From an uncultured Flavobacteriaceae bacterium (GTDB taxonomy: Bacteria > Bacteroidota > Bacteroidia > Flavobacteriales > Flavobacteriaceae): a stretch of DNA of 64,000 nucleotides. The notes under the pieces are model-generated. The model was not told where the DNA came from. It did not search any database and saw only the letters and a list, made by a program, of their open reading frames with translations. Location: NCBI GenBank assembly GCA_947500385.1, contig CANMSA010000003.1, positions 186,001-250,000 on the forward strand, read 5' to 3'. The position numbers and the translations under genes are program-made. The stretch's first letter is position 1; each line of letters starts with the position of its first letter. This document shows positions 1 to 9,042 of this stretch, in pieces.

Positions 1-802
1 GCTACAAGAGGGCACCGATGCAAACCCTGAGATGCTCGAACAGCTAAATGGGAAGTTACAATTGCTATATGACCTTCAAAGAAAACATGATGTAAATGAA
101 GTTTCCGAATTACTGAAGATTATGGAAACCTTATCTGGTAAAGTAAATGTTACGGAGAGTTTGGAAGCCCGTATTGAGGAAAAGCGTACGTTGCTGAAAA
201 TTCAAAAGGATCAATTAGAAAAAACGGCTAACGATTTACGTGCAAGAAGGGAAAAGGCAATACCCGGTTTACAGAAACAAATGCTTTCCAATTTGAGTAA
301 TCTGGGAATGGCAAGCGCCTCTTTCAAAATAGGACTGTCCCCTGCCGATGTATTTATGAATAACGGCAAAGACGATCTCACATTCTTATTTTCTGCAAAT
401 AAGGGAACCGAATTCGGAGCACTTAAAAAGGTTGCTTCCGGAGGGGAGCTATCGCGTATTATGCTAACGATAAAATCGATATTGGCGAAATATGAACAGT
501 TGCCCACGATGATGTTCGATGAGATCGACACCGGTGTTTCCGGCGAAATCTCTAACAAAATGGGCGATATCATGCAAGCAATGAGCAGCGCAATGCAGGT
601 ATTTTCAATTACACATATCCCGCAGGTAGCCTCTAAGGGCGATCAACATTTTAAAGTCTACAAATCAGAAAAAGGGGGCACCACCCAAACCTATATGCAG
701 GCATTGACCATAGATGAGAGGGTAGTGGAGCTGGCGGAAATGTTAGACGGTAAAACCTTGTCCGATTCTGCCTTGGCACACGCAAGGCAATTATTGAATT
801 AG
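1..802 (+). CDS. recN: DNA repair protein RecN, C-terminal part (gene starts before the window)
   Basis: RecN is an SMC-like ATPase that acts early in double-strand break repair. Only the last ~267 residues are here; the frame is open to base 2, so the ATG at 32 is internal. Visible are the end of the coiled-coil arm (roughly the first 90 residues) and the C-terminal ATPase half with the ABC signature SGGELSR near 437-457 and the Walker B/D-loop FDEIDTGVSG near 514-543, then the switch histidine region SITHIPQVA. The protein ends normally at a TAG. No terminator is obvious after it; 130 bases follow before fabI. Confidence 0.95.
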   Translation, partial: LQEGTDANPEMLEQLNGKLQLLYDLQRKHDVNEVSELLKIMETLSGKVNVTESLEARIEEKRTLLKIQKDQLEKTANDLRARREKAIPGLQKQMLSNLSNLGMASASFKIGLSPADVFMNNGKDDLTFLFSANKGTEFGALKKVASGGELSRIMLTIKSILAKYEQLPTMMFDEIDTGVSGEISNKMGDIMQAMSSAMQVFSITHIPQVASKGDQHFKVYKSEKGGTTQTYMQALTIDERVVELAEMLDGKTLSDSALAHARQLLN

Positions 803-894
803 GATTTCACTCCACGAATTTTTTATGGGCGATCTGATCTCTGGGATGCTATTTTTCCAACAAATCAATGCCCATTCTACCCGTTAATTTTTAA

Positions 895-902
895 TATCTT
901 TG
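895..902 (+). promoter_or_regulatory. Putative -7 promoter box of fabI
   Basis: TATCTTTG matches the Bacteroidota housekeeping -7 consensus TAnnTTTG and lies 30 bases before the fabI start codon. No clear TTG is seen at the -33 position, so the assignment rests on the -7 box alone. Confidence 0.4.
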
Positions 903-932
903 GAGCCAACCATATTTAAAGAAGATTAGCAC

Positions 933-1745
933 ATGGCATACAATTTATTAAAGGGTAAGAAAGGAATTATTTTTGGCGCCCTGGATGAGAATTCAATTGC
1001 TTGGAAAACCGCGGAAAAGGTTCATGAGGAAGGCGGTACGTTCGTATTGAGCAATGCACCTATAGCAATGCGAATGGGGCAAATTAAAGAGCTGGCGGCC
1101 AAAACCGGATCTGAGGTAATTCCGGCAGATGCCACCTTACAAGAAGACCTGGACGCATTGGTAAGTAAATCCATGGAAATACTTGGTGGTAAGATAGATT
1201 TCGTACTACATTCGATCGGGATGTCCGTAAACGTTCGAAAAGGAAGGCATTATACAGATGAGAAATACGACTTCACGACCAAGGGATGGGATGTTTCCGC
1301 CCTTTCTTTTCATAAGGTTATGCAAAGTTTGTATAAAGCAGATGCCATGAACGAATGGGGCAGTATTGTGGCTCTTACATACATGGCCGCCCAGCGTGTT
1401 TTTCCCGATTACAACGACATGGCCGATAATAAGGCCTATCTCGAGTCGGTAGCACGTAGTTTTGGCTACTTTTATGGAAAAGAAAAGAAGGTCAGGGTCA
1501 ATACGATTTCCCAGTCTCCGACACCTACTACGGCCGGACAGGGTGTAAAGGGATTTGATGGCTTCATTAGTTATGCGGAGAAGATGTCGCCCTTAGGAAA
1601 TGCCACTGCGCAAGACTGTGCCAATTATACCGTGTCCTTGTTTTCGGATTTGACCAAAATGGTGACAATGCAAAACTTGTTTCATGATGGAGGCTTTTCC
1701 AATACCGGGGTAAGTCAAGAAGTGATAGATTACTTTTCAAACTAG
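933..1745 (+). CDS. fabI: Enoyl-[acyl-carrier-protein] reductase FabI (NADH)
   Basis: Catalyses the last step of each round of type II fatty acid elongation, reducing trans-2-enoyl-ACP in the cytoplasm. The 270-residue length is typical of FabI. The N-terminal nucleotide-binding region shows the FabI variant of the glycine motif (GIIFGALDENSIAW, about residues 11-24), and the catalytic Y-X6-K pair is visible at Y160 and K167. The C-terminal region contains the expected SPTPTTAG substrate loop. The ATG at 933 is the first in frame with a conserved N-terminus (LLKGKKG). The gene stands alone and is followed by a hairpin terminator. Confidence 0.95.
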   Translation: MAYNLLKGKKGIIFGALDENSIAWKTAEKVHEEGGTFVLSNAPIAMRMGQIKELAAKTGSEVIPADATLQEDLDALVSKSMEILGGKIDFVLHSIGMSVNVRKGRHYTDEKYDFTTKGWDVSALSFHKVMQSLYKADAMNEWGSIVALTYMAAQRVFPDYNDMADNKAYLESVARSFGYFYGKEKKVRVNTISQSPTPTTAGQGVKGFDGFISYAEKMSPLGNATAQDCANYTVSLFSDLTKMVTMQNLFHDGGFSNTGVSQEVIDYFSN

Positions 1746-1763
1746 GGTCATCAAAAAGAAAAT

Positions 1764-1792
1764 AAGCCATTCGCCTCGGTGAATGGCTTTGT
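1764..1792 (+). terminator. Rho-independent terminator after fabI
   Basis: A 9-bp stem, AAGCCATTC (1764-1772) pairing with GAATGGCTT (1781-1789), has an 8-base loop and is followed by a short T-rich stretch. It lies 19 bases after the fabI stop codon. Confidence 0.7.
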
Positions 1793-1804
1793 TATTTAGG
1801 AACA

Positions 1805-2806
1805 ATGAATCTATCTTTTTCATTTATAATTCCGGTCTACAATAGACCCGACGAGATTCGGGAACTGCTAGAGAGCTTTGTACAACAGACCTACAGTTCA
1901 TCATATGAGATCGTAATCGTAGAGGATGGTTCCACTATAGATTCTAAAAAAGAGGTAGCTCGTTTTCAAGACGAATTGACCATTTCCTATTTTGAAAAGC
2001 CAAACTCGGGCCCGGGGGATTCTCGGAATTACGGAATGCGGCATGCAAAGGGGAATTATTTTATCATTTTAGATTCGGACTGTATCCTTCCTCCACAGTA
2101 TTTAGCGGCGGCCTCCAAGGCTCTGGAAGAGAAGTTCGTACACTGTTATGGTGGTCCCGATGCCGCGCATACGTCTTTTAGTTTGGTTCAAAAGGCAATC
2201 AACTACGCTATGACAGCTGTATTGACCACCGGTGGCATACGAGGAAACAAGACCGCTGTCGGGAAGTTTCAACCAAGGAGTTTTAATATGGGAATCTCCA
2301 AAGAGGCCTTTGAAAAAGTAGGCGGTTATGGCAAGATCCACCCAGGGGAAGATCCTGATCTAACGATTCGCATTTGGAACGCGGGATATCAAACCAAACT
2401 CATTCCAGAGGCTTTTGTATACCATAAAAGACGAATCGACTGGAACAAGTTTTACATTCAAGTAAATAAATTTGGAATGGTACGGCCTATTCTAAATAAA
2501 TGGCATCCCGGCACTGCAAAGGTGACCTATTGGTTCCCTACTTTTTTTTGTGCCGGTTTTTTAGTATCAATTGTACTCTCCCTATTGGGGATTGTGCTGC
2601 CTTTGTGGTTATACACCGGCTACTTTGTACTGTTGTTTGTCGATTCTTTGTTGAAGAATCGCAGTTTGGCCATTGCAGTATTGTCACTTTTTGCAGTCTT
2701 AATCCAATTTGTGGGATATGGATGTGGTTTTTTAAAGTCGACTATCTTGATTAACTTTAGCGGTAAGCCCCCTCAAGAGGTGTTTCCTAAGTTGTTCTTT
2801 AAGTAA
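1805..2806 (+). CDS. Glycosyltransferase family 2 with C-terminal membrane segments
   Basis: A GT-A fold glycosyltransferase transferring a sugar from a nucleotide donor; acceptor unknown. The first ~230 residues hold the GT2 domain: IIPVYNRPDEIREL at the start, VEDGS around residue 40, the metal-binding DSD motif (LDSDC) around residue 90, and GEDPDL around residue 180 as the likely catalytic-base region. Residues ~245-320 contain two or three hydrophobic segments, so the enzyme is membrane-anchored. It is followed after 18 bases by a YbbR-like gene in the same direction, suggesting one transcript. Confidence 0.88.
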   Translation: MNLSFSFIIPVYNRPDEIRELLESFVQQTYSSSYEIVIVEDGSTIDSKKEVARFQDELTISYFEKPNSGPGDSRNYGMRHAKGNYFIILDSDCILPPQYLAAASKALEEKFVHCYGGPDAAHTSFSLVQKAINYAMTAVLTTGGIRGNKTAVGKFQPRSFNMGISKEAFEKVGGYGKIHPGEDPDLTIRIWNAGYQTKLIPEAFVYHKRRIDWNKFYIQVNKFGMVRPILNKWHPGTAKVTYWFPTFFCAGFLVSIVLSLLGIVLPLWLYTGYFVLLFVDSLLKNRSLAIAVLSLFAVLIQFVGYGCGFLKSTILINFSGKPPQEVFPKLFFK

Positions 2807-2824
2807 TGAACTGAATCGATATTC

Positions 2825-3781
2825 GTGATACAAAAAGTCAAAAATATTCTTAAAACACGTAAGGTAAAACTCTTCTTCCTTTTTTTACTTTGCTCCGGAT
2901 TGGCTTGGTTCATAAATAATTTATCGGATCGGTACGCTAGTACCACCTCGTTTGAGATTACCTATGTGAACCCGCCTGACAGTATGATGCTGGTAAAGGC
3001 ATCAAAAACGGATATAGATGTGAAGATTGAGGCGGTCGGGTTTCGGTTTCTAGGTTTACAGCTCTTTAAAAAAGACCTGAAAATAGATTTATCTACAGTG
3101 CAAAAAGAAGGAAGCACTTTTTTTATTAGTCCGCAAGACTGCAAAAAACAATTAGATCGCCAGTTAAAAGGGGGGACGCGATTGTTGGAGACCGATGGGG
3201 ATTCCCTGCTATTTGAGTTCTATCATGTAATTTCTAAAAAGGTTCCTGTCATTTCCCAATTAAAGTTGGATTTTCCACAAAACTATCTTTTGGATGGTGT
3301 ATTGAATATTGAACCGGATTCTGTAACGGTCAAAGGCCCTAAAAATGAGGTAAGCGCCATTGTGGAAATACAAACTGCCAAAACGGAGTTGACGGATCTG
3401 ACGGCCGATTTTTCGATGCAAGTGGCTTTAGTGGCTCCAAGTGGAATGCAGCACACCACTTTTTCGGATAATGCAGTGCTCGTAAAAGGGGGGGTGTCCC
3501 GTTTTTCGGAAAAAGTGCTAAGCGTCCCGGTAACGGTAGTTAACCTGCCAGAAGGAGTACTGGTTCAAACCTTTCCCAATGCGCTAGATGTACTCGTAAA
3601 GGCCAATTTAGAGGTCCTGAAGGAGTTAAAACCATCGGATTTTGAATTGGTGGCGGACTACGATTCGGTTTCCCAAAACAATCAAAACGTACTTGGGGTC
3701 AAGCTTGTTCAAAAGCCTAAGTATATTCATGCCGCAAATGTGCTGAAAAATCAGGTAGATTATATTTTGAAACGAGAATGA
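2825..3781 (+). CDS. YbbR-like domain protein (membrane anchored)
   Basis: 318 residues starting at a GTG (no ATG fits near the N-terminus). One transmembrane helix lies at about residues 15-31 (LFFLFLLCSGLAWFI), followed by an extracytoplasmic part made of repeated beta-rich YbbR/CdaR-type domains, for example the VPVISQLKLDF and LSVPVTVVNLP segments that begin such repeats. In Firmicutes CdaR modulates the diadenylate cyclase CdaA; there is no CdaA here, so that role is not supported. The last four bases overlap the coaE start (ATGA), implying translational coupling. Next to coaE this is a familiar Bacteroidota arrangement. Confidence 0.82.
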   Translation: MIQKVKNILKTRKVKLFFLFLLCSGLAWFINNLSDRYASTTSFEITYVNPPDSMMLVKASKTDIDVKIEAVGFRFLGLQLFKKDLKIDLSTVQKEGSTFFISPQDCKKQLDRQLKGGTRLLETDGDSLLFEFYHVISKKVPVISQLKLDFPQNYLLDGVLNIEPDSVTVKGPKNEVSAIVEIQTAKTELTDLTADFSMQVALVAPSGMQHTTFSDNAVLVKGGVSRFSEKVLSVPVTVVNLPEGVLVQTFPNALDVLVKANLEVLKELKPSDFELVADYDSVSQNNQNVLGVKLVQKPKYIHAANVLKNQVDYILKRE

Positions 3782-4362
3782 AACTAGTAGGACTTACCGG
3801 GGGTATAGGGAGCGGAAAAACGACGGTTGCAAAAATGTTTGTAGCCTTGGGGACGCCCGTTTATAACTCTGATTTGGAAGCTAAGAAGTTGATGCGAAAA
3901 TCAAAGAAGCTGAAAAAAGCGATCATTGAACTATTTGGAGAAGAAGCCTATAGAGATGAAAAGTTAAACAAAAAGTACCTTTCAGACCAGGTATTTAATG
4001 ATAGTACATTACTTCAAAAGCTAAACGCCCTTGTACACCCCGCCGTCAGAAAACACTTTTTAAAATGGGTCCGGCAGCAAAATACTCCTTTTGTAATTCA
4101 GGAAACCGCCATCATTTTTGAAAATAAGATGCAAGATTTCTATGATGAAGTAATTCTGGTTGTTGCTCCTGAAGAGTCACGTTTTCAGAGAGTTATGAAA
4201 AGGGACGGCGTTCAGAGGGAACAAGTCGAAACCCGTATGAAGCACCAATTGTCAGATGAAAAAAAGAAACTCTTGAGTGATTATGTCATTGATAATATCG
4301 ATTTGGAAACCACTACTTTAAAAGTAGCGGAGGTAAATCGCGCGCTGCTTGAAAATAGTTAG
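3778..4362 (+). CDS. coaE: Dephospho-CoA kinase
   Basis: Phosphorylates the 3'-hydroxyl of dephospho-CoA with ATP, the final step of coenzyme A synthesis. The 194-residue protein opens with the P-loop GLTGGIGSGKTT (residues 5-16), followed by the CoaE-typical VYNSDLEAKKLM, and has the lid region around ESRFQRVMKRDG (about residues 137-148). It overlaps the upstream YbbR gene by four bases. An 83-base gap separates it from the next sensor kinase gene. Confidence 0.95.
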   Translation: MKLVGLTGGIGSGKTTVAKMFVALGTPVYNSDLEAKKLMRKSKKLKKAIIELFGEEAYRDEKLNKKYLSDQVFNDSTLLQKLNALVHPAVRKHFLKWVRQQNTPFVIQETAIIFENKMQDFYDEVILVVAPEESRFQRVMKRDGVQREQVETRMKHQLSDEKKKLLSDYVIDNIDLETTTLKVAEVNRALLENS

Positions 4363-4445
4363 CACGGCCAAATTTTAACATTTTTGTTAAGGTTAGGTTA
4401 AACGTGGAATGCTATAGATGTTAAATCTTTAATTTTACTCAAAAG

Positions 4446-6023
4446 ATGAACAAGAAACTATTTGTTCTTTTGGTTGTTCTGATGAGCCTATCCTTGATCG
4501 GGATTATTTTTGTACAGGGTTTTTGGATCAAAAAGTCGGTAACGGACAAAGAAGAACAGTTTTCAAATGCCGTTTCACAGGTGTTGGGAAAAGTAACGGA
4601 TAAGATCGCAAAACGCGAGATTCGGGATTATTCGGAACGGTACTTATCAAATGACAGTGTAGGGGAACCTACTTCTACGAGTTATAAAAACATCTTTTTT
4701 ATTGATCGTGATTTAAACTCAAACGAAATACTGTACTATTCGCATGGTATTTTAGAAGAAAGTTATGATATCGCGTCTACGTTCTTTGACAATGACAACA
4801 GTGAAGATTCTACCAGAATCAGTAATTTCACAAGCAAACGAACTACAACTACCTTTAAGGATGGCTTTGGTCTCGATGGCAAAACGTTTAAGTTGAATCC
4901 CATTAAAAAGTTGGAGAAAATCGGAAATCTTTCAAGTGTAGAGAAGGCCCAATTCGACGACGTGTTTAGCAAATATGCAAAACGAGAACCCATTCATAAG
5001 CGGGTTTCCAAACAAGAAATTGAGCTTCAATTAGACCGAGAACTTACGAATCGTAATCTAGACATCGATTATGAATATGGGATTTACAGCAAAGGTTTAC
5101 CGACAAAAGTGAAATCTCGAAAATTCAAATTTGCGAACAGTCAGGTATATAAATCCCCTATTTTTGAGGATAGCGAAGGCGATACCGATTTTTCGCTACT
5201 GATTACGTTCCCCAAAAAGAAAAAGTTTCTGATTCAGCAAATTTTGGGGATGGCAGTACTTTCATTGCTTTTTACCTTGGTAATCGTAGCTTCTTACTCG
5301 GGTGCCATTTACCAGTTGATTAAGCAAAAGCAGATTTCCGAAATCAAATCTGACTTTATCAACAATATGACCCATGAATTCAAAACGCCGATCGCAACGA
5401 TTAATTTAGCGGTAGAAGCGATCAAGAATCCTAAAATCATTGATGATCAGGAAAAGGTACTTCGGTATCTGGGAATGATACGGGACGAAAATAAAAGAAT
5501 GCATGCGCAGGTAGAAAACGTATTACGAATTTCTAAGTTAGAGAAGAATCAACTTGATATTAGTAAGGATAGGGTCGATGTGCACGACATAATTACAGAT
5601 GCCATTGCGCATGTTGAATTAATCGTACAAGATAGGGGAGGATACATAGAGACACATCTTGATGCGACCCGTACGGAGGTTTTGGCGAATCATATGCATT
5701 TCACCAATGTAATTGTGAATATGTTGGATAATGCAATAAAGTATTCCCCCGAGGCCCCTAAAATCGATGTGTATACAGAGATTGCCAAGAATTTTATCAT
5801 TGTCAAAATCAAGGACCAAGGTGCGGGAATGAGCAAAGTGGTATTAAAAAAGGTTTTTGAAAAATTTTACCGGGAGCATACCGGGGATTTACATAATGTA
5901 AAAGGGCACGGACTTGGTCTGGCCTACGTAAAAAAAATTATAGACGACCACCAAGGTGAGGTCTATGCAGAGAGTGAAAAAGGAAAAGGAAGCACTTTCT
6001 ATGTAAAATTACCCTTAATCTAA
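4446..6023 (+). CDS. Membrane sensor histidine kinase (RprX-like)
   Basis: 525 residues. A transmembrane helix lies at about 5-27 and a second at about 270-293, flanking a ~240-residue extracytoplasmic sensor region with no recognised domain. The cytoplasmic part has a HisKA dimerisation domain with the H-box MTHEFKTPIA (His about residue 311) and a HATPase_c domain with the N box NMLDNAIKYSP, G1 DQGAGM and G2 GHGLGLAYVKKI. It forms a pair with the regulator seven bases downstream. Overall layout resembles Bacteroides RprX; the stimulus cannot be read from sequence. Confidence 0.92.
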   Translation: MNKKLFVLLVVLMSLSLIGIIFVQGFWIKKSVTDKEEQFSNAVSQVLGKVTDKIAKREIRDYSERYLSNDSVGEPTSTSYKNIFFIDRDLNSNEILYYSHGILEESYDIASTFFDNDNSEDSTRISNFTSKRTTTTFKDGFGLDGKTFKLNPIKKLEKIGNLSSVEKAQFDDVFSKYAKREPIHKRVSKQEIELQLDRELTNRNLDIDYEYGIYSKGLPTKVKSRKFKFANSQVYKSPIFEDSEGDTDFSLLITFPKKKKFLIQQILGMAVLSLLFTLVIVASYSGAIYQLIKQKQISEIKSDFINNMTHEFKTPIATINLAVEAIKNPKIIDDQEKVLRYLGMIRDENKRMHAQVENVLRISKLEKNQLDISKDRVDVHDIITDAIAHVELIVQDRGGYIETHLDATRTEVLANHMHFTNVIVNMLDNAIKYSPEAPKIDVYTEIAKNFIIVKIKDQGAGMSKVVLKKVFEKFYREHTGDLHNVKGHGLGLAYVKKIIDDHQGEVYAESEKGKGSTFYVKLPLI

Positions 6024-6030
6024 ACAAACG

Positions 6031-6741
6031 ATGGAGACTGTAAACAAAAAAATACTTTTAGTGGAAGACGACCCTAACTTTGGGATTGTCTTAAAAGACT
6101 ACCTTTCAATGAACGATTTTGACGTTACATTGGCCAAGAACGGAATGGAAGGTTTTGAAAAATTTAAAAAGGACAACTTCGATGTCTGTATTTTGGATGT
6201 CATGATGCCGTATAAAGATGGCTTTACATTGGCCAAGGAGATTCGTGAAAAAAACGAGAATGTGCCCATTGTATTTCTTACGGCAAAAACAATGAAAGAA
6301 GATGTCCTTAAAGGATACAAAGCAGGTGCCGATGATTATTTGAACAAACCTTTTGATTCTGAGGTGTTATTAATGAAACTAAAGGCGATAATTCAACGCA
6401 AGTCGTCCAATACCTTGGCCGATAGCAAGAAATTCGAATTCCAGATTGGTGGATTTCATTTGAACTCGAAGCTTCGCTTTTTAAAGTATAAGGAAGAAGA
6501 ATCGATCAAGTTATCTCCTAAAGAGAACGAGTTGTTGCGTCTGTTGGCCCTTCATGAAAATGATTTAATGCCAAGAGAACTGGCTCTGACAAAAATTTGG
6601 AGAGATGATAACTACTTCACTTCGCGAAGTATGGATGTCTATATTGCAAAACTTCGTAAGTATTTAAAAGTAGATGATACGGTTGAAATCTTAAACATAC
6701 ATGGAGAAGGGTTTCGTTTGGTCATTAAAACAGAATCGTAG
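6031..6741 (+). CDS. OmpR/PhoB-family response regulator (RprY-like)
   Basis: 236 residues: an N-terminal receiver with acidic pair D13/D14, phosphoacceptor D56 in the CILDVMMP segment, the conserved Thr in FLTAK and the Lys in YLNKPFD, then a C-terminal winged helix (about residues 140-232) with the recognition region SRSMDVYIAKLRKYL and the wing around ILNIHGEGFRLV. It starts seven bases after the sensor kinase and is surely its partner. A hairpin terminator follows. The RprXY label is by resemblance only. Confidence 0.93.
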   Translation: METVNKKILLVEDDPNFGIVLKDYLSMNDFDVTLAKNGMEGFEKFKKDNFDVCILDVMMPYKDGFTLAKEIREKNENVPIVFLTAKTMKEDVLKGYKAGADDYLNKPFDSEVLLMKLKAIIQRKSSNTLADSKKFEFQIGGFHLNSKLRFLKYKEEESIKLSPKENELLRLLALHENDLMPRELALTKIWRDDNYFTSRSMDVYIAKLRKYLKVDDTVEILNIHGEGFRLVIKTES

Positions 6742-6763
6742 TCTTCGCGCCCATAAACCTACA

Positions 6764-6792
6764 AAGCATCCTGTTAAGGATGCTTTTTTATT
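6764..6792. terminator. Hairpin terminator between the response regulator and gntK
   Basis: AAGCATCC (6764-6771) pairs with GGATGCTT (6778-6785) around a 6-base loop, followed by TTTTTA. It lies between two convergent genes. The T-run is on the plus strand, so it mainly serves the response regulator gene. Confidence 0.8.
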
Positions 6793-6804
6793 TTTAAGGA
6801 GCTC

Positions 6805-7296
6805 TTAGTTGCGTGTTCGTAGGATTTCTGAAACGATTTCTTCCGGCGTGTTGCCAATTGGTATTCGAAGAGCGTTTTTAGGAGGCTCCAGCGTTTCAAA
6901 TTGGGACTGCAATAAATGTGTGGGCATAAAATGGCCTTTCCTTGCTCGTAAGCGTGCCAATATTTCCTCGTAAGTCCCTTCCAAATAAACAAATTGGGTC
7001 TGAGCCTCGATGGTAGCGCTCAAGGTATCCCTGTATACTTCTTTTAGGGCAGAACATGCGATAACGGCACCTTTGTGCTTGTGTTCAACTGCCAAAGTAT
7101 TCAACGCTTTCAGCCAGCCGGCTCGATCTTGGTCATTCAACGGATTGCCTGCTGCCATTTTCTGTACGTTGGCCTCGGGGTGAAAATCATCGGCATCGTA
7201 AAATGAATAGTGGAGTGCTTCCGCAAGCAAACCGGCAATCGTAGACTTGCCGCATCCTGAAACGCCCATTACATAATAAATAGTTGGATTAGACAT
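6805..7296 (-). CDS. gntK: Gluconokinase (GntK family)
   Basis: Phosphorylates D-gluconate to 6-phosphogluconate with ATP. At 163 residues it has the usual length for this P-loop kinase family. The P-loop GVSGCGKST lies at residues 12-20, the gluconate-kinase motif YDADDFHPEANVQKM at about 34-48, and the CSALKEVYRD and RLRARKGHFMP segments follow. It is the last gene of a six-gene minus-strand operon and its start overlaps the end of miaA by eight bases. No gluconate transporter or dehydratase is nearby, so the operon link does not reveal a pathway. Confidence 0.92.
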   Translation of the reverse strand: MSNPTIYYVMGVSGCGKSTIAGLLAEALHYSFYDADDFHPEANVQKMAAGNPLNDQDRAGWLKALNTLAVEHKHKGAVIACSALKEVYRDTLSATIEAQTQFVYLEGTYEEILARLRARKGHFMPTHLLQSQFETLEPPKNALRIPIGNTPEEIVSEILRTRN

Positions 7297-8209
7297 CGTT
7301 GTTTGCGTTTATATATTGGTGTATTTGTGCTATGCTTTTTTCGGCTGCTAGGTCATGGGGCACCCATAAAATAGCATCTCTTTTTCGATACCAGGTCAAT
7401 TGCCGTTTGGCGAACCTACGGGTATTCTTTTTTATTTCCGAGATAGCAAAATCCAAATCGAATTTCCCCTCCAAATAATCGAATAGTTCTCGATACCCTA
7501 CCGTTTGTAGCGCATTTAGCGTTCTTTTTGGATACAATTGGGTAGCCTCCTCTAAAAGACCATTTTGGATCATAAGGTCTACACGTTGGTTTATTCTGGC
7601 ATAGATGGTGGCTCTTTCTGCCCGAATGCCAACTGTTAGGGTTTTAAAGAAGCGATCCGGTTTCACTTTGTTTAAAAAAGAGGAGTAGGGGAGGCCGCTG
7701 GTGATGCATACTTCCAGCGCTCTGATCACCCGATGCGGATTTTCCAAATCTACTTTTTGATAATAGTCCGGGTCAAGTCGCTGCAATCTGTGTTGCAGTT
7801 CCGGGAGCCCTTCCTGTTCTAGCACTTTGTTCAGGTCTTCACGAACACCGCTATCAACTTTTGGGAAACTATCAAGGCCGGTTACTACCGCATCCATGTA
7901 CAGTCCACTGCCACCGACCAGTACAGCGATATCGTTTTTCTTAAAAAGATCTGCTAATCTTGAAATCGCTTCCTTTTCAAAATCGCCAACAGTGTAGTCG
8001 TTTTCGATACTTATATGTTGAATGAAATGGTGGGGCACTTCCTGCAGTTCTTCAAAAGAAGGCACGGCGGTGCCAATGTTCATTTCTTTATAGAATTGGC
8101 GCGAATCGGCCGAAACGATTTCCGTTTGATAGTGCTTTGCAATTGCAATGGCCAGGGTAGTTTTTCCTATTCCTGTAGGGCCTACCACGGCAATTAGTAA
8201 TTTATTCAT
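7289..8209 (-). CDS. miaA: tRNA dimethylallyltransferase MiaA
   Basis: Transfers a dimethylallyl group to A37 of tRNAs reading UNN codons, giving i6A. I place the start at 8209 (306 residues) rather than the in-frame ATG at 8227, because MNKLLIAVVGPTGIGKTT puts the P-loop at the normal distance and because the upstream channel gene ends TGATG, sharing one base with this ATG. Further family motifs are SADSRQFYKEMNIGTA, LVGGSGLYMDAV and FAKRQLTWYRKR near the C-terminus. It overlaps gntK downstream by eight bases. Confidence 0.95.
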   Translation of the reverse strand: MNKLLIAVVGPTGIGKTTLAIAIAKHYQTEIVSADSRQFYKEMNIGTAVPSFEELQEVPHHFIQHISIENDYTVGDFEKEAISRLADLFKKNDIAVLVGGSGLYMDAVVTGLDSFPKVDSGVREDLNKVLEQEGLPELQHRLQRLDPDYYQKVDLENPHRVIRALEVCITSGLPYSSFLNKVKPDRFFKTLTVGIRAERATIYARINQRVDLMIQNGLLEEATQLYPKRTLNALQTVGYRELFDYLEGKFDLDFAISEIKKNTRRFAKRQLTWYRKRDAILWVPHDLAAEKSIAQIHQYINANNDV

Positions 8210-9042
8210 CAGAGTTCGCTTCCACAATTAAAACAATGGGTGGCATCGTCGCGATGCCCTTCTTTGGAGCAGCTAGGGCAGCATTGAGTGTTTAGATGCA
8301 CCTTTTTACCTTCATTTAATCCTTGTTTGGTGAATTCTGAAGTAACGATACCGGTGGGTACCGCGATAATGCCATATCCCAAAATCATGACTACCGTAGC
8401 TATGAGCTGCCCCACCGGTGTCTGGGGAGCAATATCACCATATCCTACGGTCGTCAAGGTTACAATTGCCCAATAAATACTTCTGGGAATGCTTGTAAAA
8501 CCGGAAGCATCGCTCTCTACCCAATACATAATAGTCCCCATAATTACCGAAAGGATCAATACGGTGTAGATAAACACTGCGATTTTATTTCGACTGGCCC
8601 TCAAAGCACTTTTCAATTGCGAAGCCTCCCCTAGAAATTGTACCAATTTTAAAATCCGGAATACCCGTAACAGGCGCAGTGCCCTTACCGCCAATAACAC
8701 CTGTGAGCCAGCAAAGAAGTAGGAAATGTAAAGAGGGATCGTGGATATCAAATCGATGATACCATAAAAGCTAAAGACGTACCTTAGTGGTTTTTTAATG
8801 GCGACGATGCGCGCTATATACTCAATGGTGAATAAGATGGTGATTACCCACTCGCAGGTTAGTAACAGCGAATGATAGGCCGCGTCTATTTCCTTAACGC
8901 TTTCTAGCATCACTAAAATGACGCTGACGATGATAAGCGCGAACAAACCAATATCAAAGATCTTACCTAACGGAGTGTCGGCTTCGTAGATAATTTCATG
9001 GAGTAGATTTTTCCATGTATTATTGTGTTTTCTTCGTTTCAC
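8209..9042 (-). CDS. Six-helix voltage-gated potassium channel with C-terminal zinc ribbon
   Basis: 277 residues, GTG start overlapping the end of the upstream nuclease gene (GTGA). Helices S1-S4 occupy about residues 28-135; S4 carries regularly spaced arginines (R120, R123, R126, R129), a voltage-sensor pattern. The pore follows, with the K+ selectivity filter TVGYGD at 198-203 and S6 at about 212-235. The C-terminus has paired cysteines (C255/C256, C259, C271, C274) in CPSC...CFNC arrangement, a small zinc-ribbon. Expected to conduct K+ across the inner membrane. It shares one base with miaA (TGATG). Confidence 0.9.
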   Translation of the reverse strand: MKRRKHNNTWKNLLHEIIYEADTPLGKIFDIGLFALIIVSVILVMLESVKEIDAAYHSLLLTCEWVITILFTIEYIARIVAIKKPLRYVFSFYGIIDLISTIPLYISYFFAGSQVLLAVRALRLLRVFRILKLVQFLGEASQLKSALRASRNKIAVFIYTVLILSVIMGTIMYWVESDASGFTSIPRSIYWAIVTLTTVGYGDIAPQTPVGQLIATVVMILGYGIIAVPTGIVTSEFTKQGLNEGKKVHLNTQCCPSCSKEGHRDDATHCFNCGSEL

